Part shown: positions 37,001-51,303 of the stretch, piece by piece
Layout: each line of letters starts with the position of its first letter
How positions within the stretch are numbered: position 1 is the first letter of the stretch
Source: Congeria kusceri
Taxonomy: Eukaryota > Mollusca > Bivalvia > Myida > Dreissenidae
Reading direction: 5' to 3'
Assembly (NCBI GenBank): GCA_027627225.1
Contig: CM051024.1
Location: 43,847,847 to 43,911,846, forward strand
Length of the DNA stretch: 64,000 bases
Made by a program: the position numbers and the translations under genes
Notes under the pieces: generated by a model
The model's database searches: none
The model's input: the letters and a program-made list of their open reading frames with translations, nothing else
What the model was told of the DNA's origin: nothing

Positions 37001-38537
37001 TTTTTAGCTCACCTGAGCACATCGTGCTCATGGTGAGCTTTTGTGATCGCCTGTTTTCCGTCGTTCGTCGTCCGTCGTCAACATTTACCTGTTAACACTC
37101 TAAAGGCCACATTTATTGGCCAATCTTTATGAAACTTAGTCGGAACATTTATCTCAATGATATCTCGGCGGAGTTTGAATCTGGGTCATGTGGGGTCAAA
37201 ACTAGGTCACTAGGTCAAATTGAAGAAAAAGCTTGTTAACACTCTAGAAGTCACATTTTTTGCCCAATCTTCATGAAACTTGGTCAGAACATTTGTCTTA
37301 ATGATGTCTCAGTCGATGCGGTGAAACACTAGGTCACTAGGTCAAATTCAAGAAAAAGCTTGTTAACACTCTAGAAGTAACTTTTTTGCCCAATCTTCAT
37401 GAAACTTGGTCAGAACATTTGTCCCAATGATTTCTCGACCGAGTTCGAAACTGGGCCATGTGGGGTCAAACACTAGGTCACTAGGTCTAATTGAAGAAAA
37501 AGCTTGTGAACACTCTAGAAGTCACATTCTTTTGCTCAATCAACATGAAACTGGTTCAGAACAATTGTTTTAATGATATCTCGGCCGAGTTCGTAACTGG
37601 ACCCGATCCGTTGGAAAACATGGCCGTCGGGGGGGGGGGTCAGTTTTCCTTATATATTTAAAGGCAAAGCTTGTGAACACGCTAGAAGTCACATTTTTTG
37701 CCCAATCAACATGAAACTTGCTCAGAACCTTTGTTCTGATGATATCACGGCCGAGTTCCAAAATGGTTCCGATCCGTTGAAAAACATGCCCGCCGGGAGG
37801 GGGGCAGTTGAAACTTGGTCAGAACAATTGTCGCAATGATATCTCGGCCGAGTTTGAAACTGGGTCATGTGTGGTGAAAAACTAGGTCACTAGGTCAAAT
37901 TGCAGACAGAGCTTGTTAATACTCTAAAAGTCTTATGTTTTGCCCAATCTTCATCAAACTTGGTCAGAACATTTGTCCCAATGATATCTCGGCCGAGTTT
38001 GAACCTGGGTCATGCGGGTTCAAAAATTAGTTCACTAGGTCAAATTGAAGAAAAAGCTTGACACTCTAGAAGTCAAATTTTTTGCCTAATCTTCATGTAA
38101 CTTGGTCAGAACATTTGTCTTAATGGTATCTCGGCAGTTTTAATCTGGGTCATGTGGGGTCAAAAACTAGGTCACTAGATCAAATTGAAGGAAAAGATTG
38201 TTAACACTCTAGAAGTTAGATTATTTGCCCAATCGTCATGAAACTTGGTCAGAATTTTTATCCCAATGGTATCTCGACTGATTTCGAATCTGGGTCATGT
38301 GGGGTGAAAAACTAGGTCATTAGATCACATTGAAGAAAAAGCTTCAATTTCCATATGTACTTCAAAATTGTGAATGTCTGTTGTCACTTAACTTTTTCAA
38401 ACTAGGATGATTTAGGCCGCATTTCCATCAGTCCGTATCAGTATATCCATATCCGTATAAAAATATACGAATGGAAAACTGTTCGACTAATAAAACTCAG
38501 GTGAGTTACCCAGGGCCATTTGGCTCTCTTGTTTATT
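37001..38537 (-). mobile_element. Tandem-core repeat element, family A, copy 2 (inverted)
   Basis: The reverse complement of the family seen at 24066-25584. The terminal hairpin lies at the left (AGCTCACCTGAGCAC...GTGCTCATGGTGAGCT), followed by about ten units of 140-145 bp, and the head motif is at the right (GGCCATTTGGCTCTCTTGTTTATT). About 95 bases between 38405 and 38500 are not in copy 1 and look like a small insertion. Confidence 0.83.
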
Positions 38538-38741
38538 GAAGTATTTTTTAGCATATAGGTGACCACTCCGGCGTCGTCCGTATGCCGTAAACAATTGGGA
38601 CCGTTATCGCCATAAAGACTACATTTTTTATTCAATCTTGACCTAACTTGCACAGTTTGTGTATGACCATAAAATCTTGGATGGGATTGTTATTGGGTCA
38701 GATCACACCAGTAACACCAGAGTTATTGCTCCTTGTTCATG
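38538..38741 (-). repeat. Fragment of family E repeat
   Basis: Has TTGCACAGTTTGTGTATGACCATAAAAT, CACCAGAGTTATTGC and TCCAATCTTGACC-like blocks in pieces, as in the array at 59144-60477. It sits between the family A and family D elements. Confidence 0.5.
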
Positions 38742-40622
38742 CAAACAAGAGGGCCCTCAGGGCCCTTGGACGCTCACCTGAGACCGTGCAACCCAATTGG
38801 AATTTGCATCTCCGAGGCGTGATTTATTTTTATCCCAGGGGCATAATATGAACAATCTTGAACAAACTTTTGGGCGTTCGGATGTTACATACCAAAAATG
38901 AAACCTCTAGGCCTTGCGGTTTCAGAGGAGAAGAATTTTAAAGACATTTTGCTATTGAAGTCTATATAAACCATGTGAATCTGCGGTGTGGTCAGTTTTG
39001 ACCCATGGGGCATAATTTGAACAAACTTTGTAGAGGACCGTATGAGGATGTTACATACCAAATAGGAAACCTCTGGGCCTTGCAGTTTCAGAGGAGACGA
39101 TTTTTAAAGACATTTTGCTATTAACGTTGATATAAACCATGTCACCCCCGGGGCGTGACCAGTTCTGACCTCAGGGGCATAATTTGAACAATCTTTGTAG
39201 AGGACTACAATATGATGTTACATACCAAATAAGAAACCTCTGGGCCTTGCGGTTTCTGACGAGAACATTGTTAGTCATTTTGCTATTTAGGTCTATATAA
39301 ATCATGTGACCCCTGGGGCGTGGCCAGTTTTGACCCCAGGGGCATCATTTGAACAATATTTGTAGAAAAACCACTATAGAATGTTACATACAAAATATGA
39401 AACCTCTGGGCCTTGCGGTTTCAGAGATGAAGATTTTTAAATAAATTTTGCTATTTAAGTTTATATAAACCATGTGACAAACGGAAAGTGGCCAGTTTGA
39501 CCCCAGGGGCATCATTTGAACAACCTTTGTAGAGGACCACTATAGGATGTTACATACCAAATATGAAACCTCTGGGCTTTGCGATTTCAGAGAAAGAAAA
39601 AGATTGTTATAGATTCTACATAAACCATGTGACCCCCGGGGCGTAGCCTGTTTTGACCCCAGGGGAATAATTACAAAAAAATTTGTGAAGGACCACTAAA
39701 GGATGTTACATACCAAATATGAAACCTCTGGGCCTAGCGGTTTCAGAGGAGAAGATTTTTAGTCATTTTGCAATACATTCTATATAAACCATGTGACCCC
39801 CGGGGCGTTGTCAGTTTTTATCCCAGGGGCATAATTTGAACAGTCTTTGTAGATAAATATTATAGGATATTACATACCAAATATGAAACCTCTGGGCCTT
39901 GTGGTTTCAGAGGAGGAGATTTTTAAAGTCGTTTTACAATATATTCTATATAAACCATGTGACCACCAGGGTGTTGCCCGTTTTGACCCCAGTGGCATAA
40001 TTTGAAAAAAAAAACTTTGTAAAGGACCACTAAAGGATGTTATATACCAGATATGAAACCTCTGGGCCCTGCGGTTTCAGAGGAGAAGATTTTTAAAGTC
40101 ACCCCCGGGGCGTGGCCAGTTTGGACCCCAGGGGCATAATTAGAACAATCTTTGTAGAGGACCACTATAAGATGTAACATACCAAATATAAAACCTCTGG
40201 GCCTTGTGGTTTCAGAGATTTTAAAATAAATTTTGCTATTTAAGTTTATATAAACCATGTGACCCCCGGAAAGTTTTCAGTTTTGACCCCAGGGGCATAG
40301 TTTGAACAATCTTTGTAGAGGACCACTATAGGATGTTACATACCAAATATGAAACCTCTGGGCCCTGCGGTTTCAGCGAATTTTAAAGTTTACACTTTTT
40401 AAATCTATTTTTAGCTCTGATTACCTACATATGCAGCGGACCGTAACGATTTGAACAACTTTGAAAAAGGGTCACCTTATGATCATTCTTGTGAAGTTTG
40501 GTGAAAATCTGCCAAGTGGTTTAGATGTTGTTTGAATGAAAGGTTGACGACGCACGCACGCACGACGGACAACGGGCGATCACAAAAGCTCAACCTGAGC
40601 ACTTTGTGCTCAGGTGAGCTAA
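38742..40622 (+). mobile_element. Tandem-core repeat element, family D
   Basis: The head has AACAAGAGGGCCCTCAGGGCCC. The core is about nine or ten units of roughly 165 bp with ACCATGTGACCCCCGGGGCG, TTTTGACCCCAGGGGCATAA, GGATGTTACATACCAAATAT, GAAACCTCTGGGCCTTGCGG and TTTCAGAGGAGAAGATTTTT. The tail has GACGACGCACGCACGC and a terminal hairpin (40587-40620) followed by AAAA, as in family A. One unit junction near 40095 is deleted. Confidence 0.85.
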
Positions 40623-41943
40623 AAAGTCAATCGGCCTTCAAATTAATATTGAAATGTCACTACCTAAACATTACAGAGAGCCACGATGATCGGTTTCGTG
40701 ACTTCTCAGACCCCAGATTTTTTGGTCCCCACCTATATTAGGAGGCTTGTTGGACCCCAGATGTTTCGGACACCTTAACAAAACTTCCCGGACCCAAAAG
40801 TTAATTTCATTTTGAGATAAATTTATTAATTGTTTTAGATGAGTCTGTATAGTTATTGAAAGTACCGGTAATATACCATACATTCTTCTTAGAAGTTATC
40901 TAATATATACACAATTGGAAGTCAAATAAGCGTTTATACTGTATATGCCAATAAATAAATACTAGTACTCAGGGAACATTCAGCAATTTTTGAAAAGTTT
41001 AGACTTTATTTTTGAAAACACAAACATTAATACTCATTCACTATGACGATTTGAAATTATATTCCATTAGGGATATGATAAATCAAGGGTTCCTTTGTGT
41101 AATTAGTATTGCAATTTGTGTATTCATGCTACGCGAATAACAATTCGACGTATTCCGAATCTTCTTTCATGACATATTATCTATAACAATTCGACGTATT
41201 ACGAATCTTCTTTAATGACATTTTCTCTATAGAAAAAATAGCATCTTTTTTAAAGATTCAACAACATCTACTTGAGAAGTTTATAGAAAGGTGCAATTAT
41301 AAATAATTCGTAATAAATTGTAACCACAATTTAAATTCAAATTAACTGTTTATAAACATAAATTCCCCACTTATTGACATTTTTAGGTTTATGATTCTCT
41401 GAACGCTAATTGACGCGTGTACGAGTATATAATTACAGCTATACAACGGCTGCTAGCTACGCGCGCTATTTTTAGAAGGACAATACTGTTTCTGGTATGT
41501 GTTGAGCTCGCTAGAATCAATGGGCTTCAGGGGACGGCAATTCTTTGAATGAGATTTATGAATGGGAACATTGCACAACTGCTATTTATAGAGCGTACCG
41601 CTTATAGAAATGTAGGCTAAACACAATAGTTATTTCGTTGCGTGAATGAATATAGCATTCTGTGTATGGCATACGATGAGAAAATACGTTCACAATTAGC
41701 CTCAGTTCTATAATGTTTTCGAGGATATTATTATAACTTTACTTTAACCGCTTACGTAAACAAGTATGTAAATTGTAATACCCAAAAGTATGCAAAAATA
41801 ATTGGTAGACATTAAACGATTGTTGTAAGTTTGCATTCACTAATATTAGACAATTTGCCCAATTCTATTGGCATTCAATTTTCCCGCTGCATAATTATTG
41901 CAAGAAATCTAGGTCAAAAGTGATCTTAGACAGCTACGCAGGA
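40623..41943 (+). repeat. Unclassified dispersed repeat R1, copy 1
   Basis: Shares many ordered blocks with 52726-53868: AATCGG near the left end, ATGATCGGTT, ACTTCTC-GACCCC, AACAATTCGACGTATTCCG-like, AAATTCCCCA, TTATGATTCTCT, and a strongly conserved right end (TTTGCCCAATTCTATTGGCA, CAATTTTCCCGCTGCATAAT, AGAAATCTAGGTCAAAAGTG). No coding capacity, no clear terminal repeats. A 46-bp tandem duplication lies inside (41139-41230). Confidence 0.75.
41139..41230 (+). repeat. Tandem duplication of 46 bp inside R1 copy 1
   Basis: AACAATTCGACGTATT with the following 30 bases occurs twice in a row with a few differences; the R1 copy at 53.4 kb has it once. Confidence 0.75.
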
Positions 41944-42799
41944 AAACTACCGATTCATGAATCACATGCTCAGTAGGGCCTATATTTTTCTTTGCGTTTG
42001 GCCTTAGTAGCTGACGCAATTCAATGAATAGCACAAAAACATGTTACTTCTATTAGCAACAACCACCTATTTTTTAAATGCTGAAATTCCACTTAAAGTG
42101 TACATTTTCTGATAGCCTGGGATATAAGGATTAAGAAAACATCAAGTTTATTACTATCTACCTGGACAAAAAATTCTCTTTGAGGGAAGCAAGTCAAACG
42201 TGCTACAAGTTAAACTGGCCTCAAAAAAGTCAAATTACTACAATCTGTGGTCCGATGAAATCATTTCACGTCATTCCGATCATTCCGATGTGACCACATG
42301 TTACACAAATTCCGCCATAGAGACCACTATATAGAGATAAAATAACATTGAAACATCGCTTATTGATACATCAATGTGAAGGAGTTAGGACAATTTATTT
42401 TTCAGAACAGAATGGTCTGTATAAAGGATCCAAATTGTATTTTATGTAGGCTGTCATTATACCTAAAATTAAACAGTGTGGGCCGCAAAGCTTTTTACAT
42501 TTCATTTGAAATTCACATACTTTTCATAGAAATAGATCATAAAAGGACTCACATATATTCTGAAGATGTAAAGATACTGGTTTTACATGTGCACACCCAG
42601 AGGCAAATAATATCATGATATTATTTTTTGTTTGAACAAAGTATACGCTATTTTGGGACAACCCTCGTACCGGTATATGTATACTTGGCTTAATAGTCAG
42701 AAATCTCTACTTGGTTATAACAATCTTCCTCACAGTTTCAACATACTGCCATGCATTTCAAGGCTAGTTTTCTGCAGCTATATGACATGCTCCGACAAC
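41944..42799. other. Stretch with no recognised gene
   Basis: AT-rich; two frames of 80-91 codons (42376-42618, 42632-42907) have no recognisable domain. Confidence 0.45.
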
Positions 42800-43570
42800 C
42801 TGTCTAAAGCTACAGTCACACCAACGCCGGATCACACAAGAACCATCCAGGATAATCCCGTACCAAGAGCGGCCTTGATCTGGGGTGATCAGATGGAATT
42901 AACGTAAATAGCGTCGACGGTCCCCTCGACGATCAATTCAAGCTGACTCTGGAGAACAATGCAGGATACAATTAACACAGTAACACTACGGATCCACACG
43001 CCATCAATACGGTGCCACCAAGTAACCACTATGGATCATCTCGGTAATGTCCAGGTTCGTCCTGGTTGGCAAAGGATGACCCCGGACCCACAACGGTATT
43101 AGTACTTTTTCATCACGGATCATCATCGACCACCAGGACTGGCACGGACCGCCTAGGCCCAACACGGACCAGCACTATTGAGCTGTGGAACCGCAACGTA
43201 CTGGCCCGGATTGGAAATGACCAGCGTGGCTTCGGTATGAATAGCTGAATGTTCGCGTCTTCATTATTGCTGATGCTGCCACCACGCTGTTAAAGCTACA
43301 GTCCCAAATAGTGGCGGAAGATCCAACATCTGATCCGTGTTGGGTCCTTGGTTGACCGTATTGGGTCCTTGATGGTCCGGCGTGGTCTTGCTTGGTCCGG
43401 GCACTGTCCCGGAAGGTTTAGACATGCTTAAAACTACCGATATGGTCAGGGAAAGTCGATCAAACTGTGTTGGTCCGCAAAGCAGCCGTGTTAGTACGTG
43501 TAGCAACCGTGTTGTTCCGTATTAGTACTGTGTTGGTACCGTGCTTGTCCTGAGCTAATCGATACATTTT
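42800..43570. repeat. GC-rich island of degenerate short words
   Basis: Markedly richer in GC than its surroundings. Words of the type ACGGACCAACACGG and their complements (GTGTTGGTCCG, CCGTGTT) recur at irregular spacing, and CTAAAGCTACAGTC occurs at both about 42804 and 43290. An open frame (43066-43248) contains only such words. Possibly a degenerate minisatellite or a non-autonomous element. Confidence 0.45.
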
Positions 43571-43616
43571 TTTCAAAAAGTTGTGGACACGGACAGCTCA
43601 GGATCACCCCAAACAC

Positions 43617-43680
43617 ATTATTATTATTATTATTAATTATCATTATTATTATTATTGTATTATTATTATTATTATTTATT
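43617..43680 (+). repeat. Imperfect (TTA)n microsatellite
   Basis: Runs of ATT/TTA triplets with a few interruptions. Confidence 0.9.
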
Positions 43681-44165
43681 TTAGCTCGACTATTCTCCGA
43701 ATAGTTCGAGCTATGCTACTGATCCCGACAGATATTCAATTGAAACTTCACACATGTTCCACGGGTTTCTATGTAAGTTCACTGACCAAGGCCCATAATT
43801 CGGAACTACAATTTAACCGAAATATGCCCCTTTGTCCACTTCATGTCAAAATTAAGGTTAAAGTTTGCGTGCAACAACTCCATATCTCCATATCTACTAA
43901 AGATATTAAATTGTAACGCCACACATGTCTCCATGGCCATTATATGAGGTCACTGGCCAAGACCCATTACTATGACCAGCATTTTAGCAGAATTGTGACC
44001 CTTTTTGTCCTTGCAGAAAATTCAGGTTAAGGCATGCGTGCAACAAGTACATATCTCTGTAACTACTACAGATATTCAATTGAAACTTTATACGTATCTT
44101 TGGGGTCATTATGTTAGGTCGCTGACCAAGCACCATTACTCTGTCGAGCAATTAAGCTGAATTAT
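43680..44165 (+). mobile_element. Tandem-core repeat element, family F
   Basis: Begins TTAGCTCGACTATTCTCCGA with an inverted GAATAGTTCGAGCT just after it (a terminal hairpin). It then has three units of about 170 bp with AGATATTCAATTGAAACTT, GGTCACTGACCAAG-like, and GTGCAACAA blocks. Non-coding. Confidence 0.65.
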
Positions 44166-45559
44166 TATCAATACTATTATAATAAAACAGTCAAAATTTC
44201 ACATACTACACCGTTATTGTTGGGGAAATTAATATTGGCAACGTTGCTAAATGGACAATGTGATCCAGCTTGGTCTGCATGCGCGCACAGCACCGGATCA
44301 AACACCCCTGTACAACTGTGACCAATAATGATTATTTCATTATTAAAATGTTATCAATAATAAAAAAATGAGATTGCTTTTCATATTCAGAAGAAATTTT
44401 GTAATGTAATTAATAATAGAATTGAAAATCACAGTTTTATGTGTTATCCGAATAAGTGTTAATAGTCCGAATATTAAGCTACAATTTGGTGTGTTTGAAC
44501 AATCATATTTAATTCAATAAATTTTAGGTCACAATTAAATAATAAAATGTAACTCAAACTGGAACTAAATGGGCAAATAACATTGCAATTTCAGTGATCT
44601 AAATGGAATAATAACATGCTCTTTACATTTGGCAGTCTGCACTTTTAGTGAAAACAGTATAACAAAGGGAAACAACTCTAAAGAATTGCACATACTTTCA
44701 TATCTAAATGTAACAAAACAATTACTCAAATGTAACTTCTAACATTAGTACTGCATATACCTTAAGTAATTAACGTATTGCAGTTAAATTGCAGTACAAA
44801 CTGACCATGTAAAACAATATAATAGAAGTAGTATGTACTGGACCTCGGCGCCCCGCACCTCCTATACGCAGATTTCCACCTTTCATTTGGAGTATTTATG
44901 TACTATGCAATTTGTTCTTCAAATACATTGATCAAATTATAGTAACCACTGTCTTATAATATTTGCTGTATTTTTAATCAGAACATTGTGTTTGGACCAG
45001 CGTAAGTTCAGAGAAAACGAAATGCATGCCTATTGTTAATTGCGTATTATCCGTTACCCCACCCACTGGCAACACATTTTTTAAATTCTAAATGACCTCA
45101 GAACTTGTCCAAAACTGTCAAGATGCGTTGATATGGCATTTCTTCATCATATTAGCTCAAATTTTAAGTAATTTGGAGATATGTATTTGATGCAACAAAA
45201 ACGAACAAGTACGTAAATTGCTTAAATCGAAAATAAAAACATATTTTTCTTCCAAATTATGCAATGTATTTAAGCGCACGGGCAACAATAATAAAAACCT
45301 CTCTTTGTTTTTGTAATTCAACATACTAGTGATTGTTTTGAACATTCAAAACATTCTGATCGGCAAATACACACTGCTGGTAAGTATTAATGAGTGAAAG
45401 GGTATTTTGTTTTACAATTTTGGCGGCCATTTTAGATTGTACAGTTTCCTAAGCCGGAACTTTTGGGAACGTTGTGGTATTGGATACTACAAGTTTTGAA
45501 CTAAATGATAATCCAAGTTTTATTTATGTTCTAATTTTGTCCGGGTTTGGCATATTTCA
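44166..45559. other. Stretch with no recognised gene
   Basis: Very AT-rich; nothing recognised. Confidence 0.4.
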
Positions 45560-46048
45560 AACCCCAACAGCCTTGACTATAAACCCGAGAATTGCAATAA
45601 ATGGGGAATTCATAAACTTGCTGCTCATTCATTCCCGCTATTATTTTCTGACAATGTTAATTTGTTAAATTTACCTGACATGTATCAATTATGTTTACGT
45701 AAATTACTAGTATTTAGCTTATTCATGTATCACTGGTGAAAACATGGGGTGTTATATGATCGGTTTATTCACGGTACAGATATTAATAATTATTGAGTTT
45801 ATCTCAAATTAATTTTGGGGGCCGATACGTTGTCTTATAGTGTCCAAAAAATCGAATGTCCGAGAAGTCACCTTAGTAGAGACCGAACAATCTGGGGTCC
45901 GAGAAGTCTCCTTAATAGGGAACGAAAAATATGGGGTCCGTGAAGTCACAGCTTCGTCCTCTTGTATTATATTTAGGGTAAAAAAATAACATCTCAATAT
46001 TAATTTCTACGTCGATTGTCCTTTTTAAAGACATTTCTTGTTTGCCCT
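45560..46048 (-). repeat. Unclassified dispersed repeat R1, copy 3 (inverted, internally deleted)
   Basis: Reverse-complemented, it gives AGAAATGTCTTTAAAAAGGACAATCG-like, AATTAATATTGAG, TAATACAAGAGG, AATAATTATTAATATCTGTACC, AATAAACCGATCAT, CCCCATGTTTTCACCAGTGA and AATTCCCCATTTA in the order of copy 2, then ends. The right half of R1 is missing. Confidence 0.68.
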
Positions 46049-48081
<2,033 letters not shown>

Positions 48082-48486
48082 AATCTGTACATATATCATA
48101 CGTTGTACAGCTATGAATTAATAAAAGTAAAATAATAATAATGCTTTTATATTTATTTCGATATAATAATGTGTCAATTAAATGATCAAAAACAAAAAAG
48201 AAATATAATATAGTCTTAAACTTACCCAAAACATGTAATACGGTCAAATTTAATGAATCACGTACGGGCACACATGTATTAATGCTTTGCTACCCGAATT
48301 TATCATACCACTATGCAGATATCAACCTGAAACAAATTTAAGGTACCTGATATATATTTGGATATATCTAGGCCCGTATGCATCAAGTCATTCTTAGACT
48401 TTGTACTCGTTTATCATGCTGGAGTTTATGAATGTAAAATACCGGTAATTTACCGAATTGTTACCTAAGATCCATTTTTTTCGTTG

Positions 48487-48590
48487 TTTATCAGCCAGTA
48501 AACAACGATTTGGAGTTCTGATGCGTATGAATTAATTGGTTTAATAGCCACGCATCAGAACGACAAAGAGTTGTTTGTTGGCCGATAACT
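48487..48590. mobile_element. Small inverted-repeat element
   Basis: GTTCTGATGCGT (48515-48526) is inverted at 48550-48561, and outside it TATCAGCCAGTAAACAAC pairs imperfectly with GTTGTTTGTTGGCCGATA. Confidence 0.55.
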
Positions 48591-48598
48591 GATCACGG

Positions 48599-48756
48599 TG
48601 ATGTAATTATGATAATGTTGATGCTGTTACTGATGATAATTGTGATGCTGATAATGATGATGGTGACGATGATATTGATGATAAATATGATGTTGTTAAT
48701 GCTACTGTTGATGCAATTTACGCAGCTACTGCTGCTGACGAAAATGATGAACTTTA
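48599..48756 (+). repeat. Imperfect (GAT)n microsatellite
   Basis: Irregular GAT/GATGTT/GATAAT triplet array. The 66-codon frame across it is low-complexity and not a gene. Confidence 0.85.
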
Positions 48757-48830
48757 TTCTGAACTATATTAATTTGGTAATGATTATTTCCGTTAAACAT
48801 AAGACATAGCTATATTTTTCATATTCTTCA

Positions 48831-48950
48831 AGGTTGTAACATATAGTGCCGGGTTGTAATATTGTATGCACCTGCTTTAACACATGGCGCCGATTTGTAA
48901 CATACAATGCCGGTTGTAACATATGACGCCGTTGTAACATTTGATGTCTT
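48831..48950 (+). repeat. Degenerate minisatellite of about 20 bp
   Basis: About six units of the type GGTTGTAACATATGATGCC with many differences. Confidence 0.6.
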
Positions 48951-50164
48951 TACATACGACCATACATGATCATTGTATTTTTGTATATTTCTCAATTAAG
49001 AATTAAGTGTAGCTTTGACAAATTAACCGATCACGTATGAACTCTACTTAGAATGACATATATTTCATATATTTATTCACGGCTCTGATCGTTTACTGAT
49101 ATATCATTACTGCATTTATAGTGGAAAATTATTAAATCGATTTAACACGATTCCAGTACGGATACTTATACATCCATCGAAACGGATTTTTAGTATATTT
49201 ATGCATAAAGTTCAGTGTCTTCACTGTTGTATTTATATTCTGTTTGGAAATTTAATTGCAAATGTTAACAGGCTAACAAAAGCGAAGACCGACACCAATT
49301 TAAACAATAAAAACAAGCTTTCTGGCACTAGATACGTGTTATTGCGAAAATCACACAAACATACAATTAAGTTCTTTTACAAAAAATATAACTATTAAGA
49401 AAAAGAACGATAGGCACGAAAACTTGAAAGCTGTAGTAAGTACGTAACCTATTATAACGAAACAAAATAGCAATTAGTCCATTACAAAACAAAATATGAT
49501 GGCAGCGAAATATATTTTAAATTTAAATTGCTTGCAAATAATATATCACAAATCACGAAACCATCACACTGTTTCATAATATATAGCATTAAGCTGAAAC
49601 AATCTTGGATATACAAAAGTGTTTGACAATTTCATAGCTTTGATCGCGCTTTCCCCCTGTTCCTTTGTTACGTTTTTTTTCACCCTAGATCTTTTCCTAA
49701 ATGAACTAGATATTAATAAACGTCTGTTACAAGAAACCTTCCGAAAACGCCCGACTTATCATTGAACATTTCAGTTTTTGTGTACTAGTAAAACCATATA
49801 TACTTGACAAAAACTGAATTGACACGCATTATATGCAATTGTCATTGCGTGTGCATTCTTCAATAAAGTTAAAAGCTATGTTATTATAGTCAATACGCAT
49901 ACCAATTTTAAGATACATTTCCTAAGGTACAAAATTTTGACATATGCAGAAAGATGGAACAACTAAAATAGAAATCGCATTGACACAACAATCCTTAGTA
50001 ATAGAACGGTACAGTTAACATACTACTGATTGCATGCAAACTAGGACGGTGAATTGAGTAAGAATGTACAATAAGTCTTTGCAAAGTGTGGACGCAATCT
50101 GCAGGATTCTGGCAGCTTGTATCTTCACTGTATATTAGTCAGTCACCAAACGTTACCTCCAATG
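48951..50164. other. Stretch with no recognised gene
   Basis: AT-rich; it borders the 3' end of the IRG-like pseudogene. No repeat from elsewhere in the window was noticed. Confidence 0.4.
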
Positions 50165-51303
50165 TCATTTCATGGCTGTCAATATTTCCAATGCATCTTT
50201 ATCGGCCAAGTCCAAAGCCCCGTGCAGGGATTTCATCGCTGATAAAAACGAGACTCCCACCGGAAGTCAAAGCCGTCACAACTGTTAACCAATCAGGATT
50301 CGTCTTTGTGATCGCTTGTTTGAGCATTAAAGTTAAATGCGGATACCTTACCCTGATGTCCAAGCATCACAGATCTGAGATCCATCAATTTAACATACTC
50401 ATCTTTGTTTTGCCAGCATCTGAAGCGTTCTTTTCCAAATTCCTATCGGTGAGATTAAATTGTTCCCGATAGAACTGTGCCTCTCTTAAAAGATATTCAT
50501 CGGTAGAAGATATTCCAAAGACATCAAATTGTGAGGCATCTGTTGCTGCAACCATCAGAGCTGTTTTCCATATGCGTTTCCTTAGCTCAGCTTCCTTTGC
50601 TCTTATGACTTCTTCTGAAAATGGACGCAACCCAAATGTGTCCGGTTCTCTTTTCTGGGATGATGTAGCATATATAATCGCTGTAGCCAGTTTGGCAAAG
50701 TCGAACAAATCTGGATTGAAATTGTCGACAAGAAATACTTTGCGATCACTAACAGCTGACAAATTCTTGCAACAGTCATTACGAATTTCTCTCAAAACAA
50801 CGTTCTCATCGATTTCAGAGGTCCCCGCCAAATTGCGTTTTTCGTTATCAATATCCTGTTGAACTTTCAAACGAACAAAGAAAAATGCTTTATTGTTTTG
50901 TTCAATTGTTTCTGCTAGCCACCTGTCATTCAAGGTAACACGTCTACCGCAAACAATAATGTAGAAATCCTACTTTTGAAAGTCAACTTGCTCCAAGTAC
51001 GTCTCTTGTCTGAATTGTTCGGTAACCACGCCTGGAAGGTCACAGAGAACAATACTGGGAAAGACTGGATGTTTATATGGTTGGTTGCAATGTATCTTTA
51101 AAGAAATTAACGGGCGCCCACTCCGCTTCCCCCTTTTTGACGTCGCGGATAGTGTAAATGAAGCTTGATTTCCCAGCTCCCTTGTTTCCTGTTACTGCTA
51201 TGGACAATGTTTCCATCTCCCATCGCGACAGATCATCTCGCGTTTGTCGTACCAGATCCTTCCGAGATGAAAGTTGGCGCAGAACATTTCGATTTTATCT
51301 GCG
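50165..51303 (-). pseudogene. Immunity-related GTPase (IRG-like), broken
   Basis: Read on the minus strand without introns. The N-terminal helix (QTRDDLSRWEME) leads to a P-loop, GNKGAGKSS (51163-51189), then a TFxxDTLQPT-like stretch, then G3 DLPGVVT (51021-51041) with the IRG hallmark TYLEQVDFQ after it. The longest open part (50385-50933) has FFFVRLKVQQD (the usual TKVD motif, with Q for D), a VFLVDNFNPDLFDFAKL strand-helix block, and a helical segment ending near YREQFNLTD. The helical tail can be followed with frame changes to PVGVSFLSAMKSLHG and a TGA at 50165-50167. Lesions seen: a frameshift near 51074, TAG at 50970-50972, TGA at 50385-50387, and further shifts in the tail. IRGs are usually about 400 residues; this matches. 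In vertebrates they disrupt pathogen vacuoles; a bivalve role is inferred. Confidence 0.8.

Noticed and set aside
43066..43506. Frames rich in Pro, Thr and Arg on both strands
   Set aside because: They arise from the degenerate GC-rich words of the island and are low in complexity.
48609..48809. Met/Leu/Ile-rich frame resembling a membrane protein
   Set aside because: It is the translation of an imperfect (GAT)n microsatellite.
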